27,968 nt of DNA from DAINRZ01 sp964634885 (GCA_964634885.1 CAZWLN010000059.1:1-27968); one strand, 5' to 3'. Shown: positions 8,291-16,111, counted from the stretch's first letter. Notes: generated by a model from the letters alone, not told the origin. Program-made: numbers and translations.

Positions 8291-10375
8291 CATCCTGAAA
8301 GTACCCTGCCTGGGATATATAATCTCGCCTTCGGTTGACTTTGCTGCTATGCGGGCCTCGACAGGCTGCTTGTCTTCGGGTTTACTGCCGAAAATGGAAC
8401 TGCGGGACAACTCAATTTCAATTATGTCATCTTTTGCGTACCTGAAGGTGCTGACGTTCATTGTTCCGTCGCCAAAGAGGGAGACAGTCCTTCTTTCGAC
8501 TACAATCCTGAATTTGCGCGGTGAAGTAAAGAAGATCTCGATTTTTTCACCGTCGCGTAACTTATGAGTTGTGTCAATCCTGAAGAATACTTTGTCATGG
8601 CACGAAGCGAACCAGAAGCGAAGCAGCATGGCACCGATCTGGTGCATGGCCGACATGGCGGCAGCGGCGTCGAGGTAGCCTGCGTACTGCCATTCTTTCT
8701 CGTCGTTCATTATGCCGTCGATTTGTGGCAGTACCTCGCCGGTCTGCTGAACGAGAGCCACCAGTCTCCTTTGTTCGTGGATGGGGACAAACACCTCTTT
8801 GGGAGGTTCCTTGCCGATGATCCTGTAAACTTGTTCGATATGCCAGCGGAAAAGTTCGTCGAATTCGTTCTTGTTCTCAGTAACGTGTTCGTCGCCGTAC
8901 CACCAGTACCAGTCCGAACCTTCGGCGATATAAACCTCTTCCATTGCCTTCAGGTAATCCTGTACGCTTAGCGATGATTTGGCTTCTTCGAGAGCGAGCC
9001 TGGCTTTTGCAAGCATTGTCCAGCCGGCGCGGTCTTCTTCGTGGCCTATCCATATGCTGAAATTGGCGTTGATCCAGGAGCCTGCCCTGATGTGGTCAAT
9101 TGCCGGCAGGTAGTTCAGGTGTTCAGGCTTTGTAGCTTCGGAGCATGTAACTGTCCTGAATTCCGGAGACTCTGTCAATTGCCTGAACAGTTCGCGGCGG
9201 AAGTGGACACCGTCTTCGAAGTAGTACTCCCAGCAGTTTTCCCCGTCGAGAATCACCGGTACGACAGCGTGGTGAAGGCATTCCTCGCCGTAGGCGTTAA
9301 TCAGGTCCTGCCTGATGTCGCGCAGCTTGTGACAGAAATTGCTTGCGGCGTCGAATCCGTTCCAGTTGGAGTAAACGAAGCCTATGGCGTCGGAGAGTTG
9401 GTGATCGCGGAAAAGAATGGCCACATCTCCGCTGCGCGTCCTGAAACGGCGCGGGAAATACTTCTCAGGGTGAGAATACTTGTTTTTCAGGGTGTTGATG
9501 AGTATATCCTCGTCGGTGGCAACCCATCTGATGCCCGCCACGGAGATGAGTTCCAGCACATCGTCCGACATGGAGCCTTCGGAGGGCCACATGCCGTTGG
9601 GCTGGATGCCGAGGGAATTTTTTACATATTCTATGCCGTTGATGATCTGTGCTTTGGAATCTTCGGGGTAGGAATAGCCCGGTTCCGGGAGTATCACGTC
9701 AGGCATAGCTTCCTTTGCGGTAATCGTATCATAGACAAGGGGCAGGATGGGGTGGTACATCGGTGAACAACTGACTTCCAGTTGCCCGAGTTTATTCAAA
9801 GTCCTGAGCTGCGATTTGATCTGGCTGAGAATCTCATTGTGAACCGACAGGACGAGTGTCTTTTCTTCTTCGGAGAAGTCCCTGCCTTTGCGGAAGAGCC
9901 TCCTGACAGCTGCCTTCTGTCTTGAGAACTGGCCTATCCATGTGAGGTTATACCAAACCTGGAGGTCGAGCCAGTCGGCATTGGTGTAACTCAGGACAGC
10001 CACTTCCGGGTCTCTCGAGCGTTCGTACAGCTCTTTGTACCTGTCGTAAGGCAGAATCATATTATCGACATTGCACATGAAAAACAGCCTGATGATGTCG
10101 GCCTTTTCGTCGTCAGACAGGTCGGCAGGCCTGATCAGGCTCAGACGCTGGATCTTGTCTATGGTTTTCCCCTGAAGATATTCCTCGATCTGCAGCCGCA
10201 GCGAGGGGACGATGTTTATTGTCTGTTTCAGGGTGGGGAATTCATGGAACAATTCCGGTACGTCGAAGTAGTCTTTGACGCCGTGAAGCCTGACCCAGGG
10301 CATAATAAACTCGTTTTCTTTCTTGTAGTACGGTTGATGGAAGTGCCACAGTACAGCTACTTTCAGGGGTAACAT
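8282..10375 (-). CDS. Glycoside hydrolase family 57 enzyme (alpha-amylase/glucanotransferase type)
   Basis: The 697-residue protein shows the conserved GH57 regions in order: HFHQP (11-15), the segment ending SPMYHPILPL (204-213), MWPSEGS with the expected nucleophile E266, LDGENCWEYY with the expected general acid D377, and SDWYWWYGDEH (487-497). GH57 enzymes are retaining alpha-glucan hydrolases, branching enzymes or 4-alpha-glucanotransferases; the WWYGD-type fifth region resembles the amylopullulanase/COG1449 group. Substrate within alpha-glucans is not certain. There is no signal peptide, so it most likely acts on cytoplasmic glycogen or maltodextrin. Residues after about 560 form a C-terminal beta-rich domain. 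An AGAGG-like site precedes the ATG at 10375. Confidence 0.93.
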   Translation of the reverse strand: MLPLKVAVLWHFHQPYYKKENEFIMPWVRLHGVKDYFDVPELFHEFPTLKQTINIVPSLRLQIEEYLQGKTIDKIQRLSLIRPADLSDDEKADIIRLFFMCNVDNMILPYDRYKELYERSRDPEVAVLSYTNADWLDLQVWYNLTWIGQFSRQKAAVRRLFRKGRDFSEEEKTLVLSVHNEILSQIKSQLRTLNKLGQLEVSCSPMYHPILPLVYDTITAKEAMPDVILPEPGYSYPEDSKAQIINGIEYVKNSLGIQPNGMWPSEGSMSDDVLELISVAGIRWVATDEDILINTLKNKYSHPEKYFPRRFRTRSGDVAILFRDHQLSDAIGFVYSNWNGFDAASNFCHKLRDIRQDLINAYGEECLHHAVVPVILDGENCWEYYFEDGVHFRRELFRQLTESPEFRTVTCSEATKPEHLNYLPAIDHIRAGSWINANFSIWIGHEEDRAGWTMLAKARLALEEAKSSLSVQDYLKAMEEVYIAEGSDWYWWYGDEHVTENKNEFDELFRWHIEQVYRIIGKEPPKEVFVPIHEQRRLVALVQQTGEVLPQIDGIMNDEKEWQYAGYLDAAAAMSAMHQIGAMLLRFWFASCHDKVFFRIDTTHKLRDGEKIEIFFTSPRKFRIVVERRTVSLFGDGTMNVSTFRYAKDDIIEIELSRSSIFGSKPEDKQPVEARIAAKSTEGEIIYPRQGTFRMSL

Positions 10376-10454
10376 CCTTGCCTCTTTTCAAAAATTATAT
10401 AGAAAACCCTATTTCAAAAAATATAATATATGAAAAATATTATAATGCTGAAAA

Positions 10455-10994
10455 TCAAAATCCTTTTGCAAATGTCAGGCCGTATGCCAATCCGATATTG
10501 CTGCCGATGAATTCTACCTTCACCGTTGGAGAAATTGTAAAACCGCGCATGTGAATGTCAACGAACAACCCGGCAACGGTTATATACTTGCTGTGGGCCT
10601 CGATTGTCGTTTCAATGCCTTCCACCAGTTCGATTTCTTCAGGGAGGAAGAGCAGGGAGGGAGCTACGAATACTCTCATCCAGTCCGAAAGATGGAAGAA
10701 TACGGGAACGCCGGCGATATACTCGTTTTCTTCACCGAACACCATTTCACCCATCAGGCCGATGCCGAATTTGTTGTGTAGGATGGGCAGCCTGTACTCA
10801 TAGTCAATGCCAAGTGTAAAGTATGTTTTCTCTTCTTCGAAGTAAGTTGTCGCACCTGCAAAAACGCCGGCGTGGTGCCTGTGCAGTGTGTGGTTGTCTT
10901 CTTCTTTGTACTTAAGTTCCTCATGCTGTTCGGAGAACAGGCTGGCGCAGTTAACAAACAACATTAATGCAGCGATTAACCATTTTTTTGTCAT
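10455..10994 (-). CDS. Small exported beta-rich protein, probably outer-membrane barrel
   Basis: I place the start at the ATG at 10994 because AAGGA lies nine bases upstream; a TTG two codons earlier would give a slightly longer frame. The ~179-residue product opens with MTKKWLIAALMLFVNCASLF, a signal peptide. The rest is alternating hydrophobic and polar strands (for example FTLGIDYEYRL, GIGLMGEMVFG and VFVAPSLLFL) ending in Phe (LTFAKGF). This pattern fits a small outer-membrane beta-barrel, where a terminal aromatic is usual. A His/Glu-rich stretch (residues ~20-45) after the signal could bind metal, which is only a suggestion. No family is recognised. It is 79 bases upstream of the GH57 gene on the same strand and could be co-transcribed with it. 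Confidence 0.8.
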   Translation of the reverse strand: MTKKWLIAALMLFVNCASLFSEQHEELKYKEEDNHTLHRHHAGVFAGATTYFEEEKTYFTLGIDYEYRLPILHNKFGIGLMGEMVFGEENEYIAGVPVFFHLSDWMRVFVAPSLLFLPEEIELVEGIETTIEAHSKYITVAGLFVDIHMRGFTISPTVKVEFIGSNIGLAYGLTFAKGF

Positions 10995-11111
10995 ATTCAA
11001 AAATCCTTATTTAATAAAACACATTTCACCAAGTATATGTTCGGCTTTTTTTGGAATAAATAAATTCTTAATTGTTATCTCTCAACTATTATTTAATTTC
11101 GTAACCTAAAC

Positions 11112-11139
11112 TTGCATATAATTGAAAAAGTTATATAAA
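11112..11139 (+). promoter_or_regulatory. Possible promoter of the aldehyde dehydrogenase gene
   Basis: TTGCAT at 11112-11117 and TATAAA at 11134-11139 are separated by 16 bases and lie about 40-65 bases upstream of the gene start. The second element is close to a -10 box, while the first matches a -35 box only in its TTG. The call is weak, because promoter consensus in this phylum often departs from the E. coli pattern. Confidence 0.3.
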
Positions 11140-11176
11140 AGTCATTGATTGTTGAACTATTGAACGGAGTAAATTG

Positions 11177-12658
11177 ATGGAGAGATTTAAGAATTATATC
11201 AATGGGCAGTGGGTAACGCCCAAATCAGGCGAATACTTTAAGAATATCAGCCCTGCAAACAGGGAAGACATAATCGGCGAATTCCCCATGTCGGGACAGG
11301 AAGACGTGAACGAAGCAGTTGCCGCTGCAAAGAAAGCCTTTGCAATGTGGAAACAGGTTCCGGCTCCCAAAAGAGGCGACATGCTGCGCAAAGCAGGAGA
11401 CATCTTCGTACGCAGGAAAAAAGAACTTGCCCGCATTATGACACGCGAGATGGGCAAACCTACATTCGAAACAGAAGGCGACGTACAGGAAGCCATCGAC
11501 ACTGCTTACTACGCTGCTACCGAGACACGCAGGCTCTTCGGCTACACAGCTCCCAGCGAGATGTCGAATAAATCGAATATGTCATTCCGCGTTCCCCTCG
11601 GTGTCTGCGGCATCATCACTGCCTGGAACTTCCCGGTTGCAGTCCCTTCATGGAAAATCCTCCCGGCCATCGCTGCCGGTAACACTGTAGTGTTCAAGCC
11701 TTCGAAAGATGCTCCTCACTCCGGTGTCATATTTGCCGAAATACTCGAAGAAGCAGGCATTCCCGCCGGCGTTTTCAACGTACTCCTCGGTAAAGGCAGC
11801 ATGGGTAACATGCTCGTAGAGCATCCCGACATTAAGCTCATCGGCTTCACCGGTTCCACGGACATCGGTTACAAGATCGGCGAGGTTTGCGGCAGGACAA
11901 ACAAGAAATGCTCGCTCGAGATGGGCGGCAAAAACGCACAGATAGTAATGGACGACGCTAATTTCGACCTGGCCATCGAAGGCGCCCTCTGGGGTGCATT
12001 CGGCACAACAGGCCAGAGGTGCACAGCCACTTCCAGGCTCATCATCCACAAAGACTGCTACGAGAAAGTCCTCGGCATGTTGAAAGAAAGAGCCGAGAAA
12101 CTGAAGATCGGCGACGGCCTGAAGGAAGGTACCGAGATGGGTCCCGTAATCCACGAGCAGTCCCTTGCCAACGTCGAAAGATGCGTAGCGATTGCACTCA
12201 AAGAAGGCGGCAGGCTCATCTGCGGCGGCAAGAAACCGTCCGCACCGGAACTGGCAAACGGCAACTTCTACGAACCGACGATCATTGCCGACGTACTTCC
12301 GACTCACACCATCTTCATGGAAGAGATATTCGGACCTGTACTGGCAGTGTCGAAAGCCGACTCTTTCGAACATGCTATCGAACTGCAGAATACCTGTGAT
12401 TTCGGCCTGTCCTCATCGATTTACACACGCAATGTTAACAATGCCTTCAGGGCAATCAGGGACATCGAAGCCGGCATTACATACATCAACGCACCGACGA
12501 TCGGCGCCGAAGCACACATGCCTTTCGGCGGCGTCAAAGGTACCGGCAACGGACACCGCGAAGGCGGATGGACCGTATTCGACATCTTCACAGAGTGGAA
12601 GACAGTCTATGTCGATTACTCCGACACCTTACAGCGCGCACAGATAGATAATTATTAA
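11177..12658 (+). CDS. NAD(P)-dependent aldehyde dehydrogenase
   Basis: The protein has 493 residues from the ATG at 11177, chosen because GGAG lies seven bases upstream; a TTG one codon earlier is in frame. All ALDH superfamily landmarks are present: TAWNFPVAVPSWK with oxyanion N151, VVFKPSK with K174, FTGSTDIG (224-231), general base E248 in LEMGG, catalytic C282 in GQRCTATS, and EEIFGPV near 382. It oxidises an aldehyde to a carboxylate in the cytoplasm using NAD or NADP. Overall sequence resembles semialdehyde dehydrogenases (succinate, aminoadipate or 2-oxoglutarate semialdehyde), but no pathway gene stands beside it and I do not assign a substrate. The codon pattern is GC-richer than the flanks, typical of a well-expressed gene. 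A strong hairpin follows the stop. Confidence 0.95.
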   Translation: MERFKNYINGQWVTPKSGEYFKNISPANREDIIGEFPMSGQEDVNEAVAAAKKAFAMWKQVPAPKRGDMLRKAGDIFVRRKKELARIMTREMGKPTFETEGDVQEAIDTAYYAATETRRLFGYTAPSEMSNKSNMSFRVPLGVCGIITAWNFPVAVPSWKILPAIAAGNTVVFKPSKDAPHSGVIFAEILEEAGIPAGVFNVLLGKGSMGNMLVEHPDIKLIGFTGSTDIGYKIGEVCGRTNKKCSLEMGGKNAQIVMDDANFDLAIEGALWGAFGTTGQRCTATSRLIIHKDCYEKVLGMLKERAEKLKIGDGLKEGTEMGPVIHEQSLANVERCVAIALKEGGRLICGGKKPSAPELANGNFYEPTIIADVLPTHTIFMEEIFGPVLAVSKADSFEHAIELQNTCDFGLSSSIYTRNVNNAFRAIRDIEAGITYINAPTIGAEAHMPFGGVKGTGNGHREGGWTVFDIFTEWKTVYVDYSDTLQRAQIDNY

Positions 12659-12670
12659 TATCCGACAACT

Positions 12671-12707
12671 TTGTTCATCCGGCGGCTTTGTGCTGCCGGG
12701 TGAATAA
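12671..12707 (+). terminator. Long hairpin after the aldehyde dehydrogenase gene
   Basis: Arms at 12675-12686 and 12692-12703 pair along 12 positions (two as G-T) around the loop TTTGT, and the pairing extends outward for about four more weak pairs. It lies 12 bases after the dehydrogenase stop. No clean U-run follows on the plus strand (AATAATAAATAA), so it may attenuate transcription or protect the transcript end instead of acting as a classical intrinsic terminator. Confidence 0.5.
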
Positions 12708-12723
12708 TAAATAAGAGAATGCC

Positions 12724-12927
12724 ATGAAGAATATTTTAACGAGTTTAATCAGCCCCGTCGTAGGAGGAATAGTATATTTCCTGATAGAGTACCTTGTTTT
12801 CAAGGAGCCTCTGAATGACGCTCTCGTCAGTACCTCCATATTCGCGATCATCATGATTCCAGTTATATTCCTGGCTTTGAAATACGACAAAAAGAGGAAG
12901 AAGAAGAAAGAGGTGGAGAATAATTGA
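12724..12927 (+). CDS. Small two-segment membrane protein
   Basis: The 67-residue protein has two hydrophobic helices (about 4-27 and 35-53). It ends in a strongly basic tail, KYDKKRKKKKEVENN, which should sit in the cytoplasm. AAGAGA stands shortly before the ATG. It lies 65 bases after the aldehyde dehydrogenase on the same strand, separated by a hairpin, so expression may be partly coupled. No family is recognised and no function is proposed. Composition and topology look like a genuine small inner-membrane protein and not a chance frame. Confidence 0.6.
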   Translation: MKNILTSLISPVVGGIVYFLIEYLVFKEPLNDALVSTSIFAIIMIPVIFLALKYDKKRKKKKEVENN

Positions 12928-12954
12928 TAATTCCTTAATAATGAATGAGTATTT

Positions 12955-13392
12955 CTATTGTAAATGCTCGACATCATCCAGGTCTTTGTGTCTTCCGGTA
13001 GCTTTTTTATTTAATAGCAGGTCGTCGATTCCAATAATTGATACATCTACACCTTCAATTTTACTAATCAATCTTCTTTTGTAGCATTCATCAAAAATTA
13101 CATTGTCCAATTCAGTTATTATATCTATCCTGACCGGCGGATAGCCGAGTTGGATCACGAATCCGGGTTCCCGGAAGTCCTGTGCTTCAAGGCCCAATGA
13201 TGAGAAACCGAATTTTCCCAGAGTAACGAGAACTTTTTGCGCATTCTCCGGCGAAGGTTTGACCCATATATCCAAATCGCCTGTATAGCGGGGATAGCCG
13301 TAAAAGCCGACTGCATAGCCGCCTACCAAAAGGTATTCAACCTTTTCCCCGTTTAACAATTTTAATAACTCTTTGAAGTCTTTGTGGAGCAT
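12955..13392 (-). CDS. Nucleotidyltransferase-fold protein (DUF6036/MNT-like), probable toxin-antitoxin component
   Basis: The 145-residue protein carries the minimal nucleotidyltransferase signature: VGGYAVGFYG with G24-G25, TGDLDIWV with metal-binding D39 and D41, and a third carboxylate D90 in VRIDII. A C-terminal KATGRHKDLDD motif is typical of the group now called DUF6036. Related stand-alone nucleotidyltransferases include the AbiEii/MenA toxins and MNT antitoxins, which transfer nucleotides to tRNA or to partner proteins. Its start lies inside the preceding gene, overlapping by 56 bases, so the two form a coupled pair. A truncated copy of its first codons exists at about 14150-14200. 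Family assignment is solid; the role as toxin or antitoxin is inference. Confidence 0.82.
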   Translation of the reverse strand: MLHKDFKELLKLLNGEKVEYLLVGGYAVGFYGYPRYTGDLDIWVKPSPENAQKVLVTLGKFGFSSLGLEAQDFREPGFVIQLGYPPVRIDIITELDNVIFDECYKRRLISKIEGVDVSIIGIDDLLLNKKATGRHKDLDDVEHLQ

Positions 13393-13534
13393 TGGTGTAC
13401 TCTATATATTGTTGGCGTAAAAATTCGACGGCGTCAATCCGCTCCTGCGGAGTCTTCGTGTCCCAGTAGGCTTTGTCGTAACCGGCTTTGTGCCTTTCTG
13501 TCCTTGTAACTACTTTTTCTAATTTAAATTCCAT
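13337..13534 (-). CDS. Small partner protein upstream of the nucleotidyltransferase
   Basis: From the ATG at 13534 the protein has 65 residues; an ATG four codons upstream at 13546 is possible but has no better ribosome site. It reads MEFKLEKVVTRTERHKAG, then a conserved-looking YW...TPQERIDAVEFLRQQY segment and a basic end (RLQRVIKIVKRGKG). Small genes of this pattern are commonly found directly upstream of DUF6036 nucleotidyltransferases in many bacteria, with the same overlap, and may be the cognate regulator or antitoxin; I recall the pattern but cannot verify it here. No membrane segment or cysteine motif is visible. A decayed duplicate lies at 14136-14327, which supports this frame as a real gene. 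Confidence 0.7.
   Translation of the reverse strand: MEFKLEKVVTRTERHKAGYDKAYWDTKTPQERIDAVEFLRQQYIEYTNAPQRLQRVIKIVKRGKG
13342..13534. repeat. Direct repeat copy 1 (intact small gene plus nucleotidyltransferase start)
   Basis: This stretch of about 193 bases matches 14136-14327 in the same orientation with roughly 14 differences, including a one-base gap. It spans the whole small partner gene except a few 3' bases, and the first codons of the nucleotidyltransferase. This copy keeps an open frame, so it is the functional member. The two copies flank the HicBA pair. Confidence 0.9.
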
Positions 13535-13642
13535 AGCCCATCTCATTTATTGTTTAATGCAATATAAGAGAAAATGTGATAGGAAAAAAAAGGGGAAAAG
13601 AAATCATACATCAATTGCCTTAATTCTAAAATATATTGAGAC

Positions 13643-13867
13643 TTATTTGTTCTCTAATACTTCTACAAATTCCTTTTTTGTAATCTTTATCTGTTTTAAA
13701 ATACTGGAAAGTGTTCCTTCCGGTATTTCCTTCTTATTCATTGGAACGATTGTAATTAAACCTGATGAATTCTTAAATTTCCCGTGTGAACCTTTTTGGG
13801 ATTTAAATCTGAATCCCAGAATGCTAAGTACAAGGACTATTTCATTGCTGGAGTATAATTTAGACAT
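13643..13867 (-). CDS. hicA: HicA-type mRNA interferase toxin
   Basis: The 74-residue protein has the HicA fold signature: an N-terminal helix (SSNEIVLVLSILGF), then FRFKSQKGSHGKF with the catalytic His at position 28, and a closing PEGTLSSILKQIKITKKEF segment. HicA toxins are double-stranded-RNA-binding-fold RNases that cleave mRNA and tmRNA and are neutralised by HicB. Length is normal for the family. Its ATG overlaps the stop of the upstream HicB gene by 8 bases (ATGTCTAA), the usual tight coupling. Base composition is AT-richer than the metabolic neighbours, fitting a mobile module. Confidence 0.9.
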   Translation of the reverse strand: MSKLYSSNEIVLVLSILGFRFKSQKGSHGKFKNSSGLITIVPMNKKEIPEGTLSSILKQIKITKKEFVEVLENK

Positions 13868-14066
13868 TCATCATTTCCCTGCCGATTTGAACTCTATCGA
13901 TTACCCGGAATTCAACCTCTTCATCTTCGCAGTATAGCTCCACTGCTTCTTTCAGGTTCCTGACTGCTTCTTCCTCTGTTTCTCCGAAAGATGAGACGTT
14001 GACGTTCAGGCATTGGGAAACGAAGTACTTTCCTTCTTTATAGACTATATAATCAAATTCTTTCAT
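13860..14066 (-). CDS. hicB: Short HicB-type antitoxin
   Basis: The 68-residue protein begins MKEFDYIVYKEGKYFVSQCL and has the HicB core GETEEEAVRNLKEAVELYCED, the partial RNase-H-like fold that wraps the HicA active site. AGGTG lies five bases before the ATG at 14066. It precedes and overlaps hicA, so antitoxin is made first. The C-terminal helix-turn-helix or ribbon-helix-helix domain found in longer HicB proteins is absent; the chain ends about where that domain would begin. Autoregulation by DNA binding is therefore not expected from this protein alone. This short form exists naturally in the UPF0150 group, so truncation is not required to explain it. Confidence 0.88.
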   Translation of the reverse strand: MKEFDYIVYKEGKYFVSQCLNVNVSSFGETEEEAVRNLKEAVELYCEDEEVEFRVIDRVQIGREMMNV

Positions 14067-14135
14067 GTTGCACCTGATTTATCAAACTTCTTCTATTATG
14101 ACGAAAAACAAAGATATTCATTTATTAAGTATCAG

Positions 14136-14327
14136 CTTTTCCACGTTTAACAATTGTAATAACTCTTTGAAGTCTTTGTGGAGCATTGGTGTACTCTATA
14201 TATTGTTGGCGTAAAAATTCAACGGCGTCAATCCGCTCCTGTGGAGTTTTCGTGTCCCAATAGGCTTTGTCGTAACCGACTTTGCGCCTGTCTGTCCCTG
14301 TAATTGTTTTTCTAATTTAAATTACAT
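14136..14327 (-). pseudogene. Decayed second copy of the small nucleotidyltransferase partner
   Basis: The minus strand from 14327 matches the intact gene at 13337-13534 at over 90% of bases. The second codon has changed from GAA to TAA, so the start is followed at once by a stop. A one-base deletion near 14308 also shifts the frame. The copy runs on into the first codons of a nucleotidyltransferase (MLHKDFKELL), which diverges after about 17 residues and soon stops. It is a dead relic of a duplicated or recombined toxin-antitoxin locus, placed just upstream of hicBA on the same strand. Confidence 0.88.
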
Positions 14328-14396
14328 CGCTCTTTACTTTCAAATAATCGTGCAATATAAATATACAATTGAAAATGAAAGTAATTAATCTAAAGA

Positions 14397-15806
14397 TCAA
14401 TTGGCCTGCAGACTGTCCGTGTCCGTGTTTTCTTCCTTCGTTTTTTCTACCAGGTATTCCTGTTTCAGGTGATCGTAAAGGCCTTCTTTGTCAACGAGCA
14501 TAGACACAAGGCTTGAGATCAGGCCTGCTAAAATCAGGTGGAAGATGATGCTGTGCCTGTCTGTCATTTCAAGTACCAGTACCGCCGAGGTGAACGGGGA
14601 GCGGGTCATGCCGGTAAGGAAGGCAACCATGCCTCCCAGAATCATTATGTTAGTATCCGAAGGGGAGAGCTGGAACCAGCCGGAAAGAGTGGACCCTACA
14701 CCGGCGCCGGCGCTCAAAGCAGGTGCGAATATACCGCCGGCACCGCCGGAAGTGAAGGAGATCAGCGGGCCGAACATCCTCAATAATGGCACATACCACT
14801 CTGTATATTTATTGTCTGTAAACAGTGTCGTTTCCATTACTCTTTTACCGGAGCCAAGAATGATGTCGCTGACAAATCCTGCAAGTGTAACTAATGCCAA
14901 TGAACATACAACTAAAAAGATGACATTCTTGAAGTCTGACTTGAAATTGGATTTCCATTTTATTACCCAAAGAATCAGCTTTGAAAGAATACTCCCCAGA
15001 AGTCCGGCAATGACTGAAGTCAGAGCTACTCCCAGGAATAGCCACCAGGAAAGGCTGCCGATGACAGGATAGCCAAGGTACAGATAGGTACCGGCCAGGC
15101 CCTGTGCAGTAAGTCCTGCGATGATTACAGCAGTAAAAGTAACGGTTTTGATGAAGCCCATGTGTGTCTTTGACAGTTCCTCAAGGGCAAATACGATGCC
15201 GCCCAGCGGTGTATTGAATGCAGCAGCAAGGCCCGCCGCAGAGCCTGCCGTGATTATTTTGCGGCCGGACACCTTAGGCCACCACTTCGGGACAATTTTG
15301 TTAGTCATTGTGAAGACCGAAGCAGCTATCTGTATTGTCGGCCCTTCACGGCCGACAGCACCACCGCCCAGTACCATTACAATACTTGAGAATACCTTTA
15401 CAAGGATTATCCTTAACCCAAGCAGCTTTTGCACTAAATGCTTTGTGGTTTTATTGGAAGAAAGTTCGATTGCTGCCATTACCTGGGGGATGCCGCTTCC
15501 TTTGGAAGGAGGCGCCAGTTTTTTTACCAGATACCAGGACAGGATGAAGCATAAGGGAGAGATTACATACAACCACGGAAAACTATTGTTGAAAATATAA
15601 AGGTTAAGCTCCTCTGCCCAGGAAAAAAATTTTGCATAGAAAACAGCAACAATGCCTGTGACCGTCGAAGCTATCAAGAAAGGGACTGCCTGGAGAATGT
15701 TTTTTTTCAGTTGTTCGTCCGGACGACTGCTGAACAGGCGATGAATTAGTTCTGATGCCCGTTGAACCGGTTTTAATATTTTTGTTTTAACAATACCCTT
15801 GCTCAT
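14397..15806 (-). CDS. ClC-family chloride/proton antiporter
   Basis: The 469-residue protein is a polytopic membrane protein with all three ClC selectivity motifs: GSGIPQ (103-108), GREGP (152-156) and GGIFAPAL (357-364). The gating glutamate is present (E154), and ALEE (207-210) supplies the inner proton glutamate, so it should be a 2 Cl-/1 H+ exchanger and not a passive channel. It works as a dimer in the inner membrane. The C-terminus is a short polar tail without CBS domains. Prokaryotic ClC exchangers support acid resistance or halide (including fluoride) handling; the GREGP motif suggests the ordinary chloride clade. No gene nearby suggests a specific role. Confidence 0.95.
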   Translation of the reverse strand: MSKGIVKTKILKPVQRASELIHRLFSSRPDEQLKKNILQAVPFLIASTVTGIVAVFYAKFFSWAEELNLYIFNNSFPWLYVISPLCFILSWYLVKKLAPPSKGSGIPQVMAAIELSSNKTTKHLVQKLLGLRIILVKVFSSIVMVLGGGAVGREGPTIQIAASVFTMTNKIVPKWWPKVSGRKIITAGSAAGLAAAFNTPLGGIVFALEELSKTHMGFIKTVTFTAVIIAGLTAQGLAGTYLYLGYPVIGSLSWWLFLGVALTSVIAGLLGSILSKLILWVIKWKSNFKSDFKNVIFLVVCSLALVTLAGFVSDIILGSGKRVMETTLFTDNKYTEWYVPLLRMFGPLISFTSGGAGGIFAPALSAGAGVGSTLSGWFQLSPSDTNIMILGGMVAFLTGMTRSPFTSAVLVLEMTDRHSIIFHLILAGLISSLVSMLVDKEGLYDHLKQEYLVEKTKEENTDTDSLQAN

Positions 15807-16111
15807 AATCTAATAATTGCCATACATTCTTACTCATAATACCAAATCGTCAATTTAATTAAATACTGTTCTATTACTTTGTTCAAATACCTTTATTGCG
15901 GCTTTTCTAAACACTTTTTTCTTTATCATTCTATCCAGCAGTACAAAATTACAAATTACATGCAAAGTTGTACTCCTTTTTCTACGGTTCATGACTCTTT
16001 CGGAGCTTCAAAATGGTGTCCTGCACTTACTGCTTGAGGTTAAAAAAGTAACTTTTAAATCAAGAAGAAAATAATTAGCAATACCTAAAATTTTTATACG
16101 TCAAAGCTAAA
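15807..16111. other. AT-rich divergent intergenic region
   Basis: This 305-base stretch lies between the divergent ClC and msrA genes and should contain both promoters. I see no coding frame. A 7-base inverted repeat (AGTACAA at 15940, TTGTACT at 15968) with a 21-base spacer is the only symmetry I noticed, and it is within what chance allows. No ribosome binding site precedes msrA clearly. Confidence 0.45.

Noticed and set aside
9041..9766. 241-codon plus-strand frame opposite the GH57 gene
   Set aside because: The minus-strand GH57 reading has all catalytic motifs; the antisense frame is a codon-bias shadow.
11648..12373. 241-codon minus-strand frame opposite the aldehyde dehydrogenase
   Set aside because: It is antisense to the catalytic core of a clear ALDH; no independent signal supports it.
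13488..13937. 149-codon plus-strand frame opposite hicA
   Set aside because: HicA and HicB on the minus strand have family motifs, coupling and a ribosome site; the plus frame is low-complexity and has no start signal.
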